This document shows positions 1-11,539 of a stretch of 64,000 bases of DNA, in pieces. This stretch comes from Sclerodactyla briareus. Lineage: Eukaryota > Echinodermata > Holothuroidea > Dendrochirotida > Sclerodactylidae. Numbering within the stretch: position 1 is the first letter of the stretch; each line of letters begins with the position of its first letter. Where the stretch lies: assembly GCA_026419785.1 (NCBI GenBank), contig JAODTK010005756.1, forward strand, positions 124,001 to 188,000, read 5' to 3'. The notes under the pieces are model-generated. The model saw only the letters and a list, made by a program, of their open reading frames with translations. It made no database searches and had not been told where the DNA came from. Made by a program: the position numbers and the translations under genes.

Positions 1-81
1 CAACATCAGGATATGATACTATTCAACAGCAAGGTATCTCGCAAAACGAATTGCACACATTTTATTCAAAATTATTTTCAG

Positions 82-119
82 TGAGAAGCGTGAAGATGGC
101 AAGTATTGTGAACAAATTG
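82..119 (+). CDS. possible 38-nt internal micro-exon
   Basis: The stretch is bounded by a good splice acceptor (T-rich tract ending in TTTTCAG at 75-81) and a strong donor (G|GTAAG at 119-124). One frame is open across it and reads EKREDGKYCEQI, with one base left over at each side. It also contains an ATG at 94 with A at -3 and G at +4, so it could instead be the end of a first exon. The gene would extend left of the window and have its next exon far to the right. No family is recognised from twelve residues. Short AG...GT intervals with an open frame arise by chance, so confidence is low. Confidence 0.3.
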
Positions 120-3100
120 GTAAGCTCATAAGAAAACTAGAAAAGTGCAACTAGGCGCGCTCCTACTTCCCCATCGCACGTACAACCTCCATATTTTCTT
201 TCACTAACATTTCCGCTGAAGGTTTTATCATGATTAATTAATAGCTTCCAAGTTAATCGCAAGTCAGGCTCAGCTGTAACATATTTCACGACAGACAGCG
301 TAACTGCCAACAACTGCCCTCCTTCTTGTAAAACCTTCATTGCATATGCCAATGCGTGCACTCATCTTTGCATAACCAATTCCGCGACAAAATTGCTATG
401 TATTTTCATGCACGATAACACTCGAACAAAGTCATAATCTTTCTGCTCTATGAAACTGTTTTATAGCCTCGCTATTTCAGTTTCCCTCCATCTGGTAAAA
501 AATTGGATACTTACAAATATGACAATTTATCCGAAGTTTTATTAGTAAATCCAAGTAAGAGAATGCCATCCACTGCCCTCATCCCCAGAAGATACCGATT
601 TTCTACGCATCAGTGTCGAATTGACGCACTTAATCGCACGTGGCCAGACGGAATTAGATGAGTCGGCCCGCCGATAAAATACCTGAGTTTTCGTGTAGGA
701 TTGCCTGCCCATGACATCAATTACACCAGGAGCGGTAACTATACACAACGTGTATTACATCATTATTTATAGCTTGTTTGGGGGCGCTGCGATTATCCCC
801 GTGTCTAGAGTACGTAGCCTTCCTAATAAGTAATAACCTGGAATTTCTGAAGAAAAAGAAAAGAAACGTCAGTAACTCCTCTGCTCACTGGGTATAGATT
901 CAGCATGGTTAAACAATGTTTCGCATGCGCGAATCTCTTATCTGCTGCCCGATGGTATCATTAACAAATATAACAGTATGTCTGTTAGTTGGGTATTAGA
1001 ACAGGTGCAAACATTGTGATTATCCTTAAATTCGTACTTGTGACTACCTAATACCATTCATGGCCTGTGCACAAGCTACATACTCTCCAATATAAACATT
1101 GTTCCAATTATTTCATAACACACTCAATCATGTGCACCTTGGTCCCTAATACTATTATACTATAATAAACACATCACCGAAGCCTATTGCCGTTGAGGGA
1201 AGATCACCAGTCTGCCAGTAATCTGGCATTGACAGCGGGGTTTTTTCACAGGAATTTCCGGTTGAGGGACGTGATATTTGTGGCACTTGGAAGGCTCAAC
1301 GTCCAAGATAGAGACATATCGAGTTTTTTCCTTTTCGGCCGATATACCCAGATATGTTGACCACTATATGGCAAAATTTTGACCAATCTGTCGATGCACC
1401 GATTTTTATCGATTGATTTTTAAAACTATACTAATGTTCGGTCAGGAGACACCTTTTTTTGTCGAAGTTCTTGCAGCAGTGAATTTACATATTCAAGAGG
1501 TTTGTCTGTTTGTGGAAGTTCGACCTTACATTATTTAAATTGCAACGAATCGCTCTCATAGCTGAAGAGGGCAATTTAGTCAGGTAACTTGAAGAATCCA
1601 TTCCTAATTTGAGTTCCACAACTTATCTCCTGTTTGTGTAATCGAGATCAATTGGTCTGGGTCCAAGGATGTTACACAGGACACCAAACTTATGTTGCAT
1701 TGAGTCAATACGCAGCAATTGCTACTAGCCTCCATGAGTAAAAAGTTACATATTTTTGCCGAAGTTAATGATGTTCGCGTTTACTATTTGTTCTTCCCAG
1801 TCTGGATCTCCATTCAAAATATACTCAACATGCATTTCATATGACAAAAAGTTTAAAAATGTATGTTTTGGGCCCTGATTTTGTTTTGTAAATTTCTTTC
1901 CTCTTTTGACATCACAGAACATTGCTAAAAAGATTGAGGGCTGGATTTTTCCTCCTTCCTCTTAACATATTAAATTAATTCAGAACAATTATGTTAGGGC
2001 TTCCATCGGGATCCTTACACAAGGATAGGTACGTTTTGATACCTCGATACATGAGACATATACAGTGATATAGCGAACATTGATCACTCTTATTCATATA
2101 TTGGTAGTCTACGTATGGCAGTTAGGTGGCTGGCTTTTGACACTTTTTGGAGGACTTTTTTCCATTACTTTCGCTGCAGTGTGCAGTTGACTACCGTATA
2201 CCTTATTGATATAACTAAGGTGTTTTGCAGTATGCATTATCATATAGTCGTGTTCGAAACCAGCCTGTGACTATCAGTTCAATAATTTCAGCAATTTCAA
2301 CCTCCCGATATATACATTTTCTATACTGACGAATAAGTGTACATATACTAACATTTATACCTGAATAACTGTTAACGCACGCATCAACGGAGTCGCTGCT
2401 GGGGACCTGACATGGTAGCTTATTCGTACTACCAAATATAATGTTTTACACAGCCCATTTCCTGGTATCTGCTATACCGTATATGTTCCCCATATGTTCC
2501 GTGGGTAACAAGTATATGTGTTAATGACCGGACTTCGCAGCTCAGGTCAAATATTTAGTTTTATTGTGGCGGGTTGCCTTTGTCAGACAAAAGAACCACC
2601 TGTAGTGCATATACCAACAGTAGTATTATATAGCCTATTGGGCTATGTACAATCCACTATGTAACCTCTGTGGACTTCTCGATTCCCAGCAGGAATTTAT
2701 GATTGTTTTAACAGTCTAAAGGCTCGGATAGTCACTCCCCGGCAACCTTTTTGGACTTTTGACCTCTCGACAATTCATTGCCTCGTAAAAATCGACTATC
2801 GGTTGTGTCCGGATGGTTCAAATCCCAGTTTTATGGTTGCTTTTATGGCCGACCTGAGAGGGTTCGGTAACAGCAGCAGCGGCTATGTGAGAATACAGTA
2901 GAGTGTTGGCTACCACTACACCATAAAAGAGAATATCTAATTAGTTTGTGTACAGGATTATAGGTAAGACACCTCGAGCGGCCACATATTGTCGTTCACA
3001 CCGATTGAGTCCACGATAAAACGCGCCATGTGCTCATTTACAAATGACAGCTGCCTATACAGTCCCATTCAAATATAGTAGCAAAATAACACCTTGTTAA

Positions 3101-3885
3101 GTTTTATTGCCTGCTAAGGCATGGAGGTGTCAAAAAGTTGAATTTAATTGCTTTCGACCCAAAAGTGTTCGAGTCTGGTTTTCATAATAAAAAAAAAATT
3201 AACCCGTGCATAATAATGCAATTACGGCCAGGTGGGTTTCGGAATTAGTTGGCACTCCATCGATGAACTCTTTGATATGTCATGACAAATTAGATAATTA
3301 ACTCCCAAAGGTTTGTAATCTGTCACGATTTTATAGTTTTCGCCTTTCGCTTCCTCATTACGGGTACGATGTGAGACAATATCCACCAGCCGCGATAGGT
3401 GACCAATAGAATACCGTGGCCTGGAAGTCACAATGCATACTCAAGAGTTGGGGCCATATGTGCCCTTAATTTACGGACGGACGGTCGTTAAATGATAGGA
3501 CTACCATTAAATGACGATATAGATGCTTACCCATTATCACCTGGACTTTACACATTATCCTAGAAGCCTACCTGGGAATGGGAGGGGGGGGGGGGTGACA
3601 TGACCGCATAATGTAGTAAAGAAATCCGGGAGGAACACAGTCCTCAAAGTTGCCCCGTTTTCCTTACTCAGCTTCTGAGTGTTCGACTGGCGTTCGAGCG
3701 CAAATTTTTTTTTTATTTTGTCGCGCAGTAGTGATTTCGATGCCAAAAAATTCGGACAAAACGATTATCTGTCGCCATCCAACTGGAAGTGTCACGTATG
3801 GCTATGTTCACTCCTAAGCATGCTTCACTTCACAGCAAACGAGTAGAATTATCGTTATATCGGAGAAAAAATAAATTTTTATCTT
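120..3885. other. no gene recognised; AT-rich sequence
   Basis: Stops occur in all frames and only short shadow ORFs are present. A 12-G run lies at 3584-3595. A Pol III B-box-like string (GGTTCAAATCC) occurs at 2815-2825, but without a convincing A box or SINE body. Nothing else is supported. Confidence 0.6.
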
Positions 3886-3889
3886 CATC

Positions 3890-4795
3890 GGTCCGAAGGG
3901 CCGGATGAGAAATTGTAGTCACTTTGCCGTTTCATCAACCTATATTTACTGTTGCTGGTTGCCATAGCAACGGTTGCTATGGTAACCATAGTGGTGGTTT
4001 GGAACTTTCCACTGAGGGGTACGTACCCATTGGTGGGGTACCCATGGGTGCCGGGTGATCCAGCAATGAGGTGCACTCGCAAAAGTGTCCTTTTGTGTGT
4101 TTGCGTGTGTACACGTGTGCGTTTGCGTGTCCGTCAGATTTTTTATGTTTTTTCGCAAATATCTCCATTTGAGGTGGCTGAACAAGTGAAATTCCTGCAT
4201 CACGCTTGAATAGTCACTAAGCACAGAATTGTTCTAAAAATTAGACAGAAACTATCAAAATTGGGGAATTTAGGAGGCAAAAGACAAAATTGGGGCGATT
4301 TCTCATTTTTACAAGTTTTCACGCTGTTTCAAGACATTACCATATTCCAATGGGCGAATTATTTCAAACTTTGTTGCAATTTTAAAAAGGCATAAATAAC
4401 AACTTTTGCCATGTAATCAGCCCAAAATTACCAAAAATGTCAATTTTAGGGGGGGGGAAGGAATAGATTTTTTGGCCAAATTTGAGAATTTCTGAGAATC
4501 TGTTCAGTTTTGGTATATTTAGAGATTGGGAGGACTGAATGGTCAAATTTCAGAAGAAGGTACAAAGTATCAAAACAAAGGGTTTTCCCAGCATTTATGC
4601 TGTAAATTAACTGAAATTTCCCTGAATATGAATATTTTTGGGGGAAAATGGCTATTTTCAGACATTTTGATAGATTGGTCCTTTGGCAACTCGCGAAAAG
4701 GTAGCAAGTAGAAACAAATGATAGTTCCACGTTGGCCGATGAGATCCTGCAACTCCGGGGATTGCCCTCTTGTCTTCTTGTTGTTGTTTCGCTTA
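3890..4795 (+). repeat. dispersed repeat, copy A (X-box-headed)
   Basis: This stretch aligns by eye with 4890-5570 in the same orientation. Shared landmarks in order are: TATATTTACTGTTGC followed by the X-box palindrome; CGTGTCCGTC and TTTTTTCGCAAA; CTCATTTTTACAA / TTCAAGA; a CATTCCAATGG-like box; AAAATGTCAATTTTAGG; TAGATTGG; AAAGTATCAA; CCCAGCATT; and a 3' end of GCCGATGAGATCCTGCAACT...CCCTCTTGT. Copy A is longer, with an extra GT-rich insert at 4080-4130. The two copies are clearly diverged, so the duplication is old. No coding capacity is recognised. It is probably a non-autonomous transposable element or satellite relic. Confidence 0.7.
3958..3986. promoter_or_regulatory. two adjacent X-box (RFX-type) motifs
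   Basis: GTTGCCATAGCAAC at 3958-3971 is directly followed by GTTGCTATGGTAAC at 3973-3986. Each fits the RFX X-box consensus GTNRCC-N(0-3)-RGYAAC on one strand, and the second is nearly the reverse complement of the first. RFX proteins bind such sites in animals, notably at ciliary genes. Here they sit at the head of a repeat, so a regulatory role is inference only. Confidence 0.45.
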
Positions 4796-4824
4796 TTCCG
4801 CTTCGAAAATGTCGATTTACTTAC

Positions 4825-4887
4825 CTTATACCGAAATACTACATGAACGAGTATATTGCTGTTAATGATTAGCGCGTTGGTAGACAT
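4825..4887 (-). CDS. possible small first exon between repeat copies
   Basis: On the minus strand an ATG at 4887 opens 21 codons (MSTNALIINSNILVHVVFRYK) and ends exactly at a near-perfect donor, AAG|GTAAGT at 4825/4824. The peptide is hydrophobic in its middle. The segment lies in the roughly 95-bp unique stretch between the two copies of the X-box-headed repeat. No upstream promoter or downstream exon was identified and no family is recognised. It may be a chance donor. Confidence 0.18.
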
Positions 4888-4889
4888 AA

Positions 4890-5570
4890 AAAATGGAGGG
4901 TCGAATAGTCAATTTGCCATTTCACCTATATTTACTGTTGCATAGCAGCGGTTGCTATGGTAACAAGTGCGTGTCCGTCCGTTTTTTCCCATGTTTTTCG
5001 CAAACATCTCCAGTTTGGAGCCGAACGTCGTAATATTTTTACAAACGCCTAAACAGTCACAAAACACTCATTTGCTTTCGACATCAGGCAGCATCTTTCG
5101 AAACTTGAAATTTAGGGGAGGAGAACACATTCTGGACAATTTTTTCATCTTTACAAACATTTCACTATTTTTCAAGATATTTGCTCATTCCGATGGCTGA
5201 ATGATTTTTTAATTTCATAACACAGGTTAGAGAAGCACAGCTCATTCAGGCAAAAATCATCAAAAATGTGGATTCCAGGTGGGGAACGTTTGGATTTGTT
5301 TAATACATTCGTAGATTGGTTTCAAATTTCAAAACAACTGGTAAAAAGTATCAATCATATAGAGACTTCCCAGCATTATCTGACAATACCACGATTATGG
5401 ACTTTGAGGATGAAACCGTTATTTTCAATAATATTCTGATGATTTTCCACTATTTGCAACTTGCAACATATTTGGAGGTTTTGAAATGGACTGAATAGTT
5501 TTCCAAATTGTCCACAAAATGCCGATGAGATTCATACCTGCAATTCCAGGGATTTCCCTCTTGTTTGAAC
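4890..5570 (+). repeat. dispersed repeat, copy B (X-box-headed)
   Basis: This is the second, shorter direct copy of the 3890-4795 repeat, with the same 5' head (TATATTTACTGTTGC plus X-box) and the same 3' end (GCCGATGAGATTCATACCTGCAA...CCCTCTTG). The first X-box of the pair is broken by a deletion (4937-4949), while the second is intact at 4951-4964. ORFs through it are shadows. Confidence 0.7.
4951..4964. promoter_or_regulatory. X-box (RFX-type) motif in copy B
   Basis: GTTGCTATGGTAAC is identical to the second X-box of copy A although the surrounding repeat has diverged. Function is not shown by the sequence. Confidence 0.4.
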
Positions 5571-8500
5571 TTGCAATACGTTTTATTACACTCGGGAATG
5601 GAGCTTGTTAAAAGAAAACCATTCAACTAAACTAATCCCTATTTTTGAAAAAATACGTACAAGATATGACGGCTGGTCCATAAAATTTGAAGACGGCGGT
5701 TCGTCTGGTAACATCTATGAATGACTTCATCGAATCTGAGTCTCCGTTCTGTTCACGTGATCTCCACCCAGCGATCGATATTGTTCAGTATCGAATACAG
5801 AATATCGTCATAACGATAACTCAATGAAAAATCTCTCCTATATACTTTGAGACTATTTTTTTTTTTTTTTTGCAAACGGACTCGTCGATTCATCGCGAGT
5901 GTTGCTAGACGATTCTACCCCTCAAATATTAATACCAAAAGTGTAGGACCAGAGAACAGTCTATCAGAATATTTTTTCAACTATTATGATTCAGGGGACA
6001 ATGCAAAATCAGTCCTGAAGCACATTGGAATGACTTTCGCCGTGATGTCACACAAACACATACAGCGTCGAATATTCGACGGGGGTTTGAGACGATTTTC
6101 CGTATTCTGTTTTTATTGTTCTTTTATAAACTCCGTATTTTTGATATTTATGAAATGTATTATAAATCGATTATGGAACTTTCTAGACCTAATAATCGTA
6201 GTTTCCATAAAATAAAATAAAAATGTGTTTACCCTCAAATGTCGATAGTAAACAACGTCTCCCATATAATATTGTTAAAACAGAAATTTTACTTATAAAT
6301 TATATAAAGCTGACCAGTTTGGTTGATTCACTGAAATTTTGTGCATTTTTCTACATAATACACGGTATAGACTGATGGAATTTAGTTTGTAGATGATGTG
6401 CATACACACACAACTTCACAACCGGAATGTACATATTCTTCGTAAACTTCGGCTTCTAATATAATTCAAATAATACTAAGCCTCCTCCTTCTAATATTTA
6501 TTCATAGGATTCCCAGTCGAAATATAGTTGAGCTCAGTGACTGAGTGGGCCTAATATGATATTTGAAATCTGAACAGACGAAGTACAGTGATTCAGGTTA
6601 CTATTGTGATAATTTATGTCGAAACCAACTGAGTTTGATGGATCATGGGTTTAATTTCAAAAATTAAATAATGATCGTATGGTACTGAAGTATCATATTC
6701 CATCGCTTATTCGCGATTATTTAAAGCAGCCATATAGGGATAATAGTATTCTAGATCATGTCCCATACAATTTAGCGTATATCAGATAAATGTTTAGCAA
6801 AAGAAACAACCCACAAATTGGCTGGGATTTTAAAACTCACACGGATACGTCTCTTGTGGGGTATACTTTACTGATATTTTAATTCAAAGAACTCCGGTAG
6901 TTAATTATCTATTAGAGTTTTCCAGATTGATCCAACATCTTCATCATTGTCAGTGATATGATCCCATAATGCTCAATAAAACCGTGATATAAAGGTTTAA
7001 ATACGGGACAGCTGTAGTGATTGCAGAAACAGAAATCCATTACAAATGGCTCAGAACTATTATCTTAATCAAGAGCTCAATATCTCAATATCTCTGTAAT
7101 ATGTCCAACATTTATAATAAAAAGGAGAACAAAATACCGTGTATGTGTGGTCTGCTTCCACATGTATGACTGGGGCTCGTATCAAGTTCATCCACTTCAT
7201 AAAGTATGGCCACACTGCTAACGTATCACTGCTTTATCGTGTTAATAGGCGAAAAAAGTCGAAGGATGGAAAATATCACATGCAGGCTATTCTAGTCAAA
7301 TCAACAGATGAGTTCTCCAGAAAATTCTGACCGACCGGAATTTTGACCGATAATTGCTGAATTCCGAAGAGGCGTTTTGGTATACTTTAACCATGACCGA
7401 TTACAGTCTATGCAGGGTCCCTCACCGATGTTATCCTCTTTACATTTTCTTCATCCTCAGTCTAGGGGACACGAAGGTATTATATGTCTTCTGATAATTA
7501 AGCATGCCAGTGCTGTCACCTTGTTGTTCCTCATTCCAAGCATGAAGCTCCAAGTTCTTGTACTCTCTCCCGTGTATACCCCCATCACACACGAGTGCCG
7601 CGTTGATTTGTTGTCCAATCCCGAGGTACAAAGGAATCTGAGCCGCCACCACCAGCCAAAACTGTTTACTTTTCCCCTTAAATTATGGATCACGGCACAC
7701 TATAACGTAAACAGAGGAGGGCCTCGGGGCAAACCCGATACTGTCGTAATTCGCAATTTCTTAATTGTTTACGCTGCAGACTTTGAGGGGTAATAATGAC
7801 TGTTGCCGTATAGGGTCCGCGTGACTTGGCTGGTTCTTTAGTCGTGGGGGGGGGGGGGGTATTGGAACTATACGAGATCAATAGTTGACCAACCTCGGTC
7901 AAAGGAACCACAATGTCCACTATCGCCCATTTCTGCGCATAGACTTATAAATAACTATTACAGGAGAAAACAGATAGGGACTATTGAGATTGTGTGTAAA
8001 TAAGGCCCATCAAAGATGACCACTTCTTTCGTGGGTGGCCGGTCGACGCGGGATTGCTTCTCACGTCGGCTGTTTGATTCAACGAAACTATGCGATTGCA
8101 CTCAGCAGCTCACGTGAAATAAGATTTTCCACTTCTATCTGTCTATCACGAGACAAGTATCCCTTGGTGTTTTTCTTTCTTGTTTCTCTCGGGGGGGGGG
8201 GGGGGGGGGTAAGTCTGACACCGAATGTACCATACCCGACAGGGTCTTAACTTGGATGAACCTTCTGTCAAAACCCAAACCATAATTTCAAGGGAACCCT
8301 CTTGGACAATAACGCAATACTGTTCTTTAGGCCATCTGGCTTGAGCGATTTTAAAACTATGAGGCATACTATATTGTTTTATCATTTTATGAAAACGCAC
8401 CCACAGTTCCTTCCTATTGTTGGGGAACAAAGTGTTTGTTTGCCTGGTGGCCATGTAATGCTCGTGGCTCTCGAATAAAAAAATACATCTAAGCAACTGG

Positions 8501-8737
8501 GGGACAAAAAAACCTTGTTTGCGTGATATTAGGACGCCTAACTCATGTGGGAGCTCTCGTTAATTCGCGCACGTGACTTGCCACATGCAGCATCCACATT
8601 GGCCGTCATCTGAGAGAATAACCACTGAGTAACGACAACCCTGTGAAAATTTGATGGACCTGAAAGGTAAATTGAATCTACTGTTTGGCAAGTCTTGAGG
8701 AACCAACAATTCCGGGTCTGATATTATGCCATCGGAC
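5571..8737. other. no gene recognised; AT-rich with long G runs
   Basis: The stretch holds a poly-T run near 5857-5872, a 14-G run at 7846-7859 and a 19-G run at 8191-8209. Open frames of 122 codons (5847-6215) and 138 codons (7377-7793) have no recognisable domain, and the second overlaps open frames on the other strand. No RNA gene or element end was identified. Confidence 0.55.
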
Positions 8738-9665
8738 GTTCGACTGTTAGACCTCTGTATGCAGTGTGTAGTCGAGGCCGCTGCATCCGAGGCCAAGGCC
8801 GAGGCCGAGGCCGCACCCCCCGAGGCCGAGGCCGAGGCCGCACCCTCGAGGCCGAGGCCACACCTTCCGAGGCCGAGGCCGAGGCGAGGCCGGGCAATAA
8901 TATGACAGCATACATTCTAAATTACCAGTGTTCGAATACATAAGTAATTTTGTTTTGTCTGCCTCATGGCTACAGCTAGTCATTATGATTAATATATGGA
9001 GACAAGAATGACAGGACAGGGAAAAAAGGACAGTTCGACTGTTAGACCTCTGTATGCAGTGTTGTAGTCGAGGCCGCTGCATCCGAGGCCAAGGCCGAGG
9101 CCGCACCCTCGAGGCCGAGGCCGAGGCCGAGGCCGAGGGGCCGCACCCTCGAGGCCGAGGCCGAGGCCGAGGCCGAGGCCACACCTTCCGAGGCCGAGGC
9201 CACACCTCGAGGCCGAGGCCGAGGCGAGGCCGGGCAATAATATGACAGCATACATTCTAAATTACCAGTGTTCGAATACATAAGTAATTTTGTTTTGTCT
9301 GCCTCATGGCTACAGCTAGTCATTATGATTAATATATGGAGACAAGAATGACAGGACGGGAAAGAAAGGACAGTTCGACTGTTAGACCTCTGTATGCAGT
9401 GTTGTAGTCGAGGCCGCTGCATCCGAGGCCAAGGCCGAGGCCGCACCCTCGAGGCCGAGGCCGAGGCCGAGGCCGAGGCCGAGGCCGCACCCTCGAGGCC
9501 GAGGCCGAGGCCGAGGCCGAGGCCACACCTTCCGAGGCCGAGGCCGAGGCGAGGCCGGGCAATAATATGACAGCATACATTCTAAATTACCAGTGTTCGA
9601 ATACATAAGTAATTTTGTTTTGTCTGCCTCATGGCTACAGCTAGTCATTATGATTAATATATGGA
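8738..9665. repeat. three-unit composite minisatellite with GAGGCC core
   Basis: Three tandem units start at 8738, 9033 and 9373. Each begins GTTCGACTGTTAGACCTCTG, continues into an internal array of GAGGCC/GAGGCCGA hexamers broken by CGCACCCTCGAG and CACACCTTCCGAG, and ends in an AT-rich tail of about 130 bp that starts GGGCAATAATATGACAGC. The tails are identical or nearly so in all three units, while the hexamer number differs. That indicates recent tandem duplication plus hexamer slippage. Unit 3 lacks the last 35 bp or so of the tail. Arg-Pro or Gly-Leu repeat ORFs through the array are artefacts of the hexamer. Confidence 0.93.
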
Positions 9666-10338
9666 GGACAGATGTTTGCAGTCCGGAAGGAGGGGACCTG
9701 AACAAGCAAAAGTTGAATGCAAACCAATATTATTCTTGAAGTCAGTACTCAGAATGAAAAAAAATATGAATGCAGTTGTTAAAATGTTAATGCTTGTGAG
9801 ATTTGCTATAAAGGTTATACTTATACATCACATTAAATACACTCTTCAATATGACTCTCCATAAGTGCACAGGCAGACAGTTACTAGCCTTAGATGCTAA
9901 GGACACTGAACTGCATTTTGAAAACATCAAGTATTCAGATCTGTGGAGACGAAGAATACTTGATTCTGGCTGAACCATCTGGCTTCCAAAGGGCTGTGGA
10001 TTTTAATCAGCATATGACCTGCCCATCCAATCAATGTGTGTACGACACATAATTTTTTTTAATCTATAAAAGTTACATTTTAAAATCCATCTTGGCTAGG
10101 CAATACATTCACTCAATATCAATCCAATCATACAGTGACTCAAACCTAAAAACGAAACAAAACCAGAGAGCCAAGAGGCTTGTGATACCTGACTGCCCTG
10201 GAGTTTGTTGACCTCAGAGACTTTAGCTGACCGAAAAACAATAGTGATTATGTACTAATTAGGGGAAACCCACATACCAAGTATGAGCTTGATCCACCAA
10301 GGTGGAGTCGAGTTATCGTGTTAACAATCCAGGCGTCA
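9666..10338. other. no feature recognised
   Basis: Unique-looking, moderately AT-rich sequence between the minisatellite and a CA microsatellite. No ORF of interest and no repeat ends are visible. Confidence 0.6.
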
Positions 10339-10344
10339 CACGCA

Positions 10345-10386
<42 letters not shown>

Positions 10387-10387
10387 C
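10339..10387. repeat. (CA)n microsatellite
   Basis: An almost uninterrupted CA dinucleotide run, flanked by imperfect CGCACA units on both sides. Confidence 0.95.
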
Positions 10388-10689
10388 TGTCAGACTGCAT
10401 AGATTCCATTGACTAAAGTCAACAATAAACTACACATCGACTGGCGGGTAAACCAGCAACGTATTATCCAAATGTTTGAGCAAATCACTGGGCCGGGAGA
10501 GACAATGTCGATTCTCATTCGATACGGGACTGAGATCGATGGGGTCCCATGAGGCTAACACGAAAGTTAGTCTTAAAACGATCGACATGTTCCAAAACAC
10601 GCAAATCAGCGATAAAAAAGTAAGTAAAAAATCAAGGGACTTGCCCGCCCTCGTGGTAGTGGGGGGAACTCCCACTTGCTAACTCATCC

Positions 10690-10830
10690 GAGATTTTTAT
10701 TCGATAAACATGTGTGCAAAGTTTCCAGTCAACCCGACAATGCGTTGGAGTGTCATCGCGCTAACATGAAAAATCTCCGTCGGCGGCGGCGGCGCTGGCG
10801 ACAACAGAACCATAATATACCATGTGGGAT
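10690..10830 (+). repeat. dispersed CGG-cored repeat module, copy 1
   Basis: TCCGAGATTTTTATTCGATAA...ATCGCGCTAAC...CGGCGGCGGCGGCG...ACCATAATAT shares the order of motifs seen at 24640-24800 (TCCGAGGTTTTTCTGACAA...ATTGTGCTAAC...GGCGGCGGCGG...AACATAATAT). The two copies are diverged but colinear, so this is a dispersed repeat carrying a short CGG trinucleotide run. Confidence 0.5.
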
Positions 10831-11397
10831 TACTGCCCCATAAAGGAATCAAATATATTTTGGTGGGCTTTGTTCATGTACACACTACAGACTGCAGTGT
10901 CAGTTATATGAATATAAATTTATATTGAATTATAAAATACATTCACGATCTGCAGAAAGACCACATTCTTAGTATTTTTATTGGTCCAGGCTTATGCACC
11001 GTTTTATGCACTGGGAATAGAATTTCATCTCGCAACTTCTACTACGACATGAGGGGGGCGATCAGTGAGTGAGTGTTCGCACGTGGCCGCGCAGTGCAGG
11101 ATTCACTGCTTGTACACAAAGCTATACATATGCGTAAGTATGCACTTTGCAGTGCAAGTGCATGAGTAATATGTCTATGGCCAGCAGCTCGCAAGCATCC
11201 GGCACTCCGCACTGCACTGGGGAATTGCACGGCGGCCGAGCGCAGCGCCAGTACATTTCATCGGCAGTCCTTTCGGTGATACCGAGTATGCTACGTTAGT
11301 TCAAATTGTCGCGAATTCAAACAAATCCTGAAGCATCATTTGACATAAAATTTTCCTTTGCTCTTTATTTTGATAGCAAATTTTTTTTGTGTCCAGG

Positions 11398-11495
11398 CTC
11401 GAACCGGCCTCGGCCAAAATCCGAGGCCGGAAGCGCGAGCCGAGACCGGGCCGCAGCCTCCGAGGCCGAGGCCAGAGGGCGCCAAAAAACTGGCC
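11398..11495. repeat. GAGGCC-rich patch related to the 8.7-kb minisatellite
   Basis: CGGCCTCGGCC, CCGAGGCCGG, CCGAGGCCGAGGCC and GGCCTCGAG recur within 100 bp on both strands. The hexamer matches the minisatellite 2 kb to the left, but the flanking tail sequence is absent, so relationship beyond the core hexamer is uncertain. An ORF through it is low-complexity. Confidence 0.5.
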
Positions 11496-11539
11496 TCGAG
11501 CCCTCCACACGTCTGTATGTGAATACAGTTGCTAGTTAA

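Noticed and set aside
2815-2825. B-box string GGTTCAAATCC as a tRNA or SINE
   Set aside because: No A box at the right distance and no cloverleaf or known SINE body nearby.
8724-9705. Arg-Pro and Gly-Leu repeat proteins on the minus strand
   Set aside because: They are translations of the GAGGCC hexamer in different frames, and both strands are open for the same reason.
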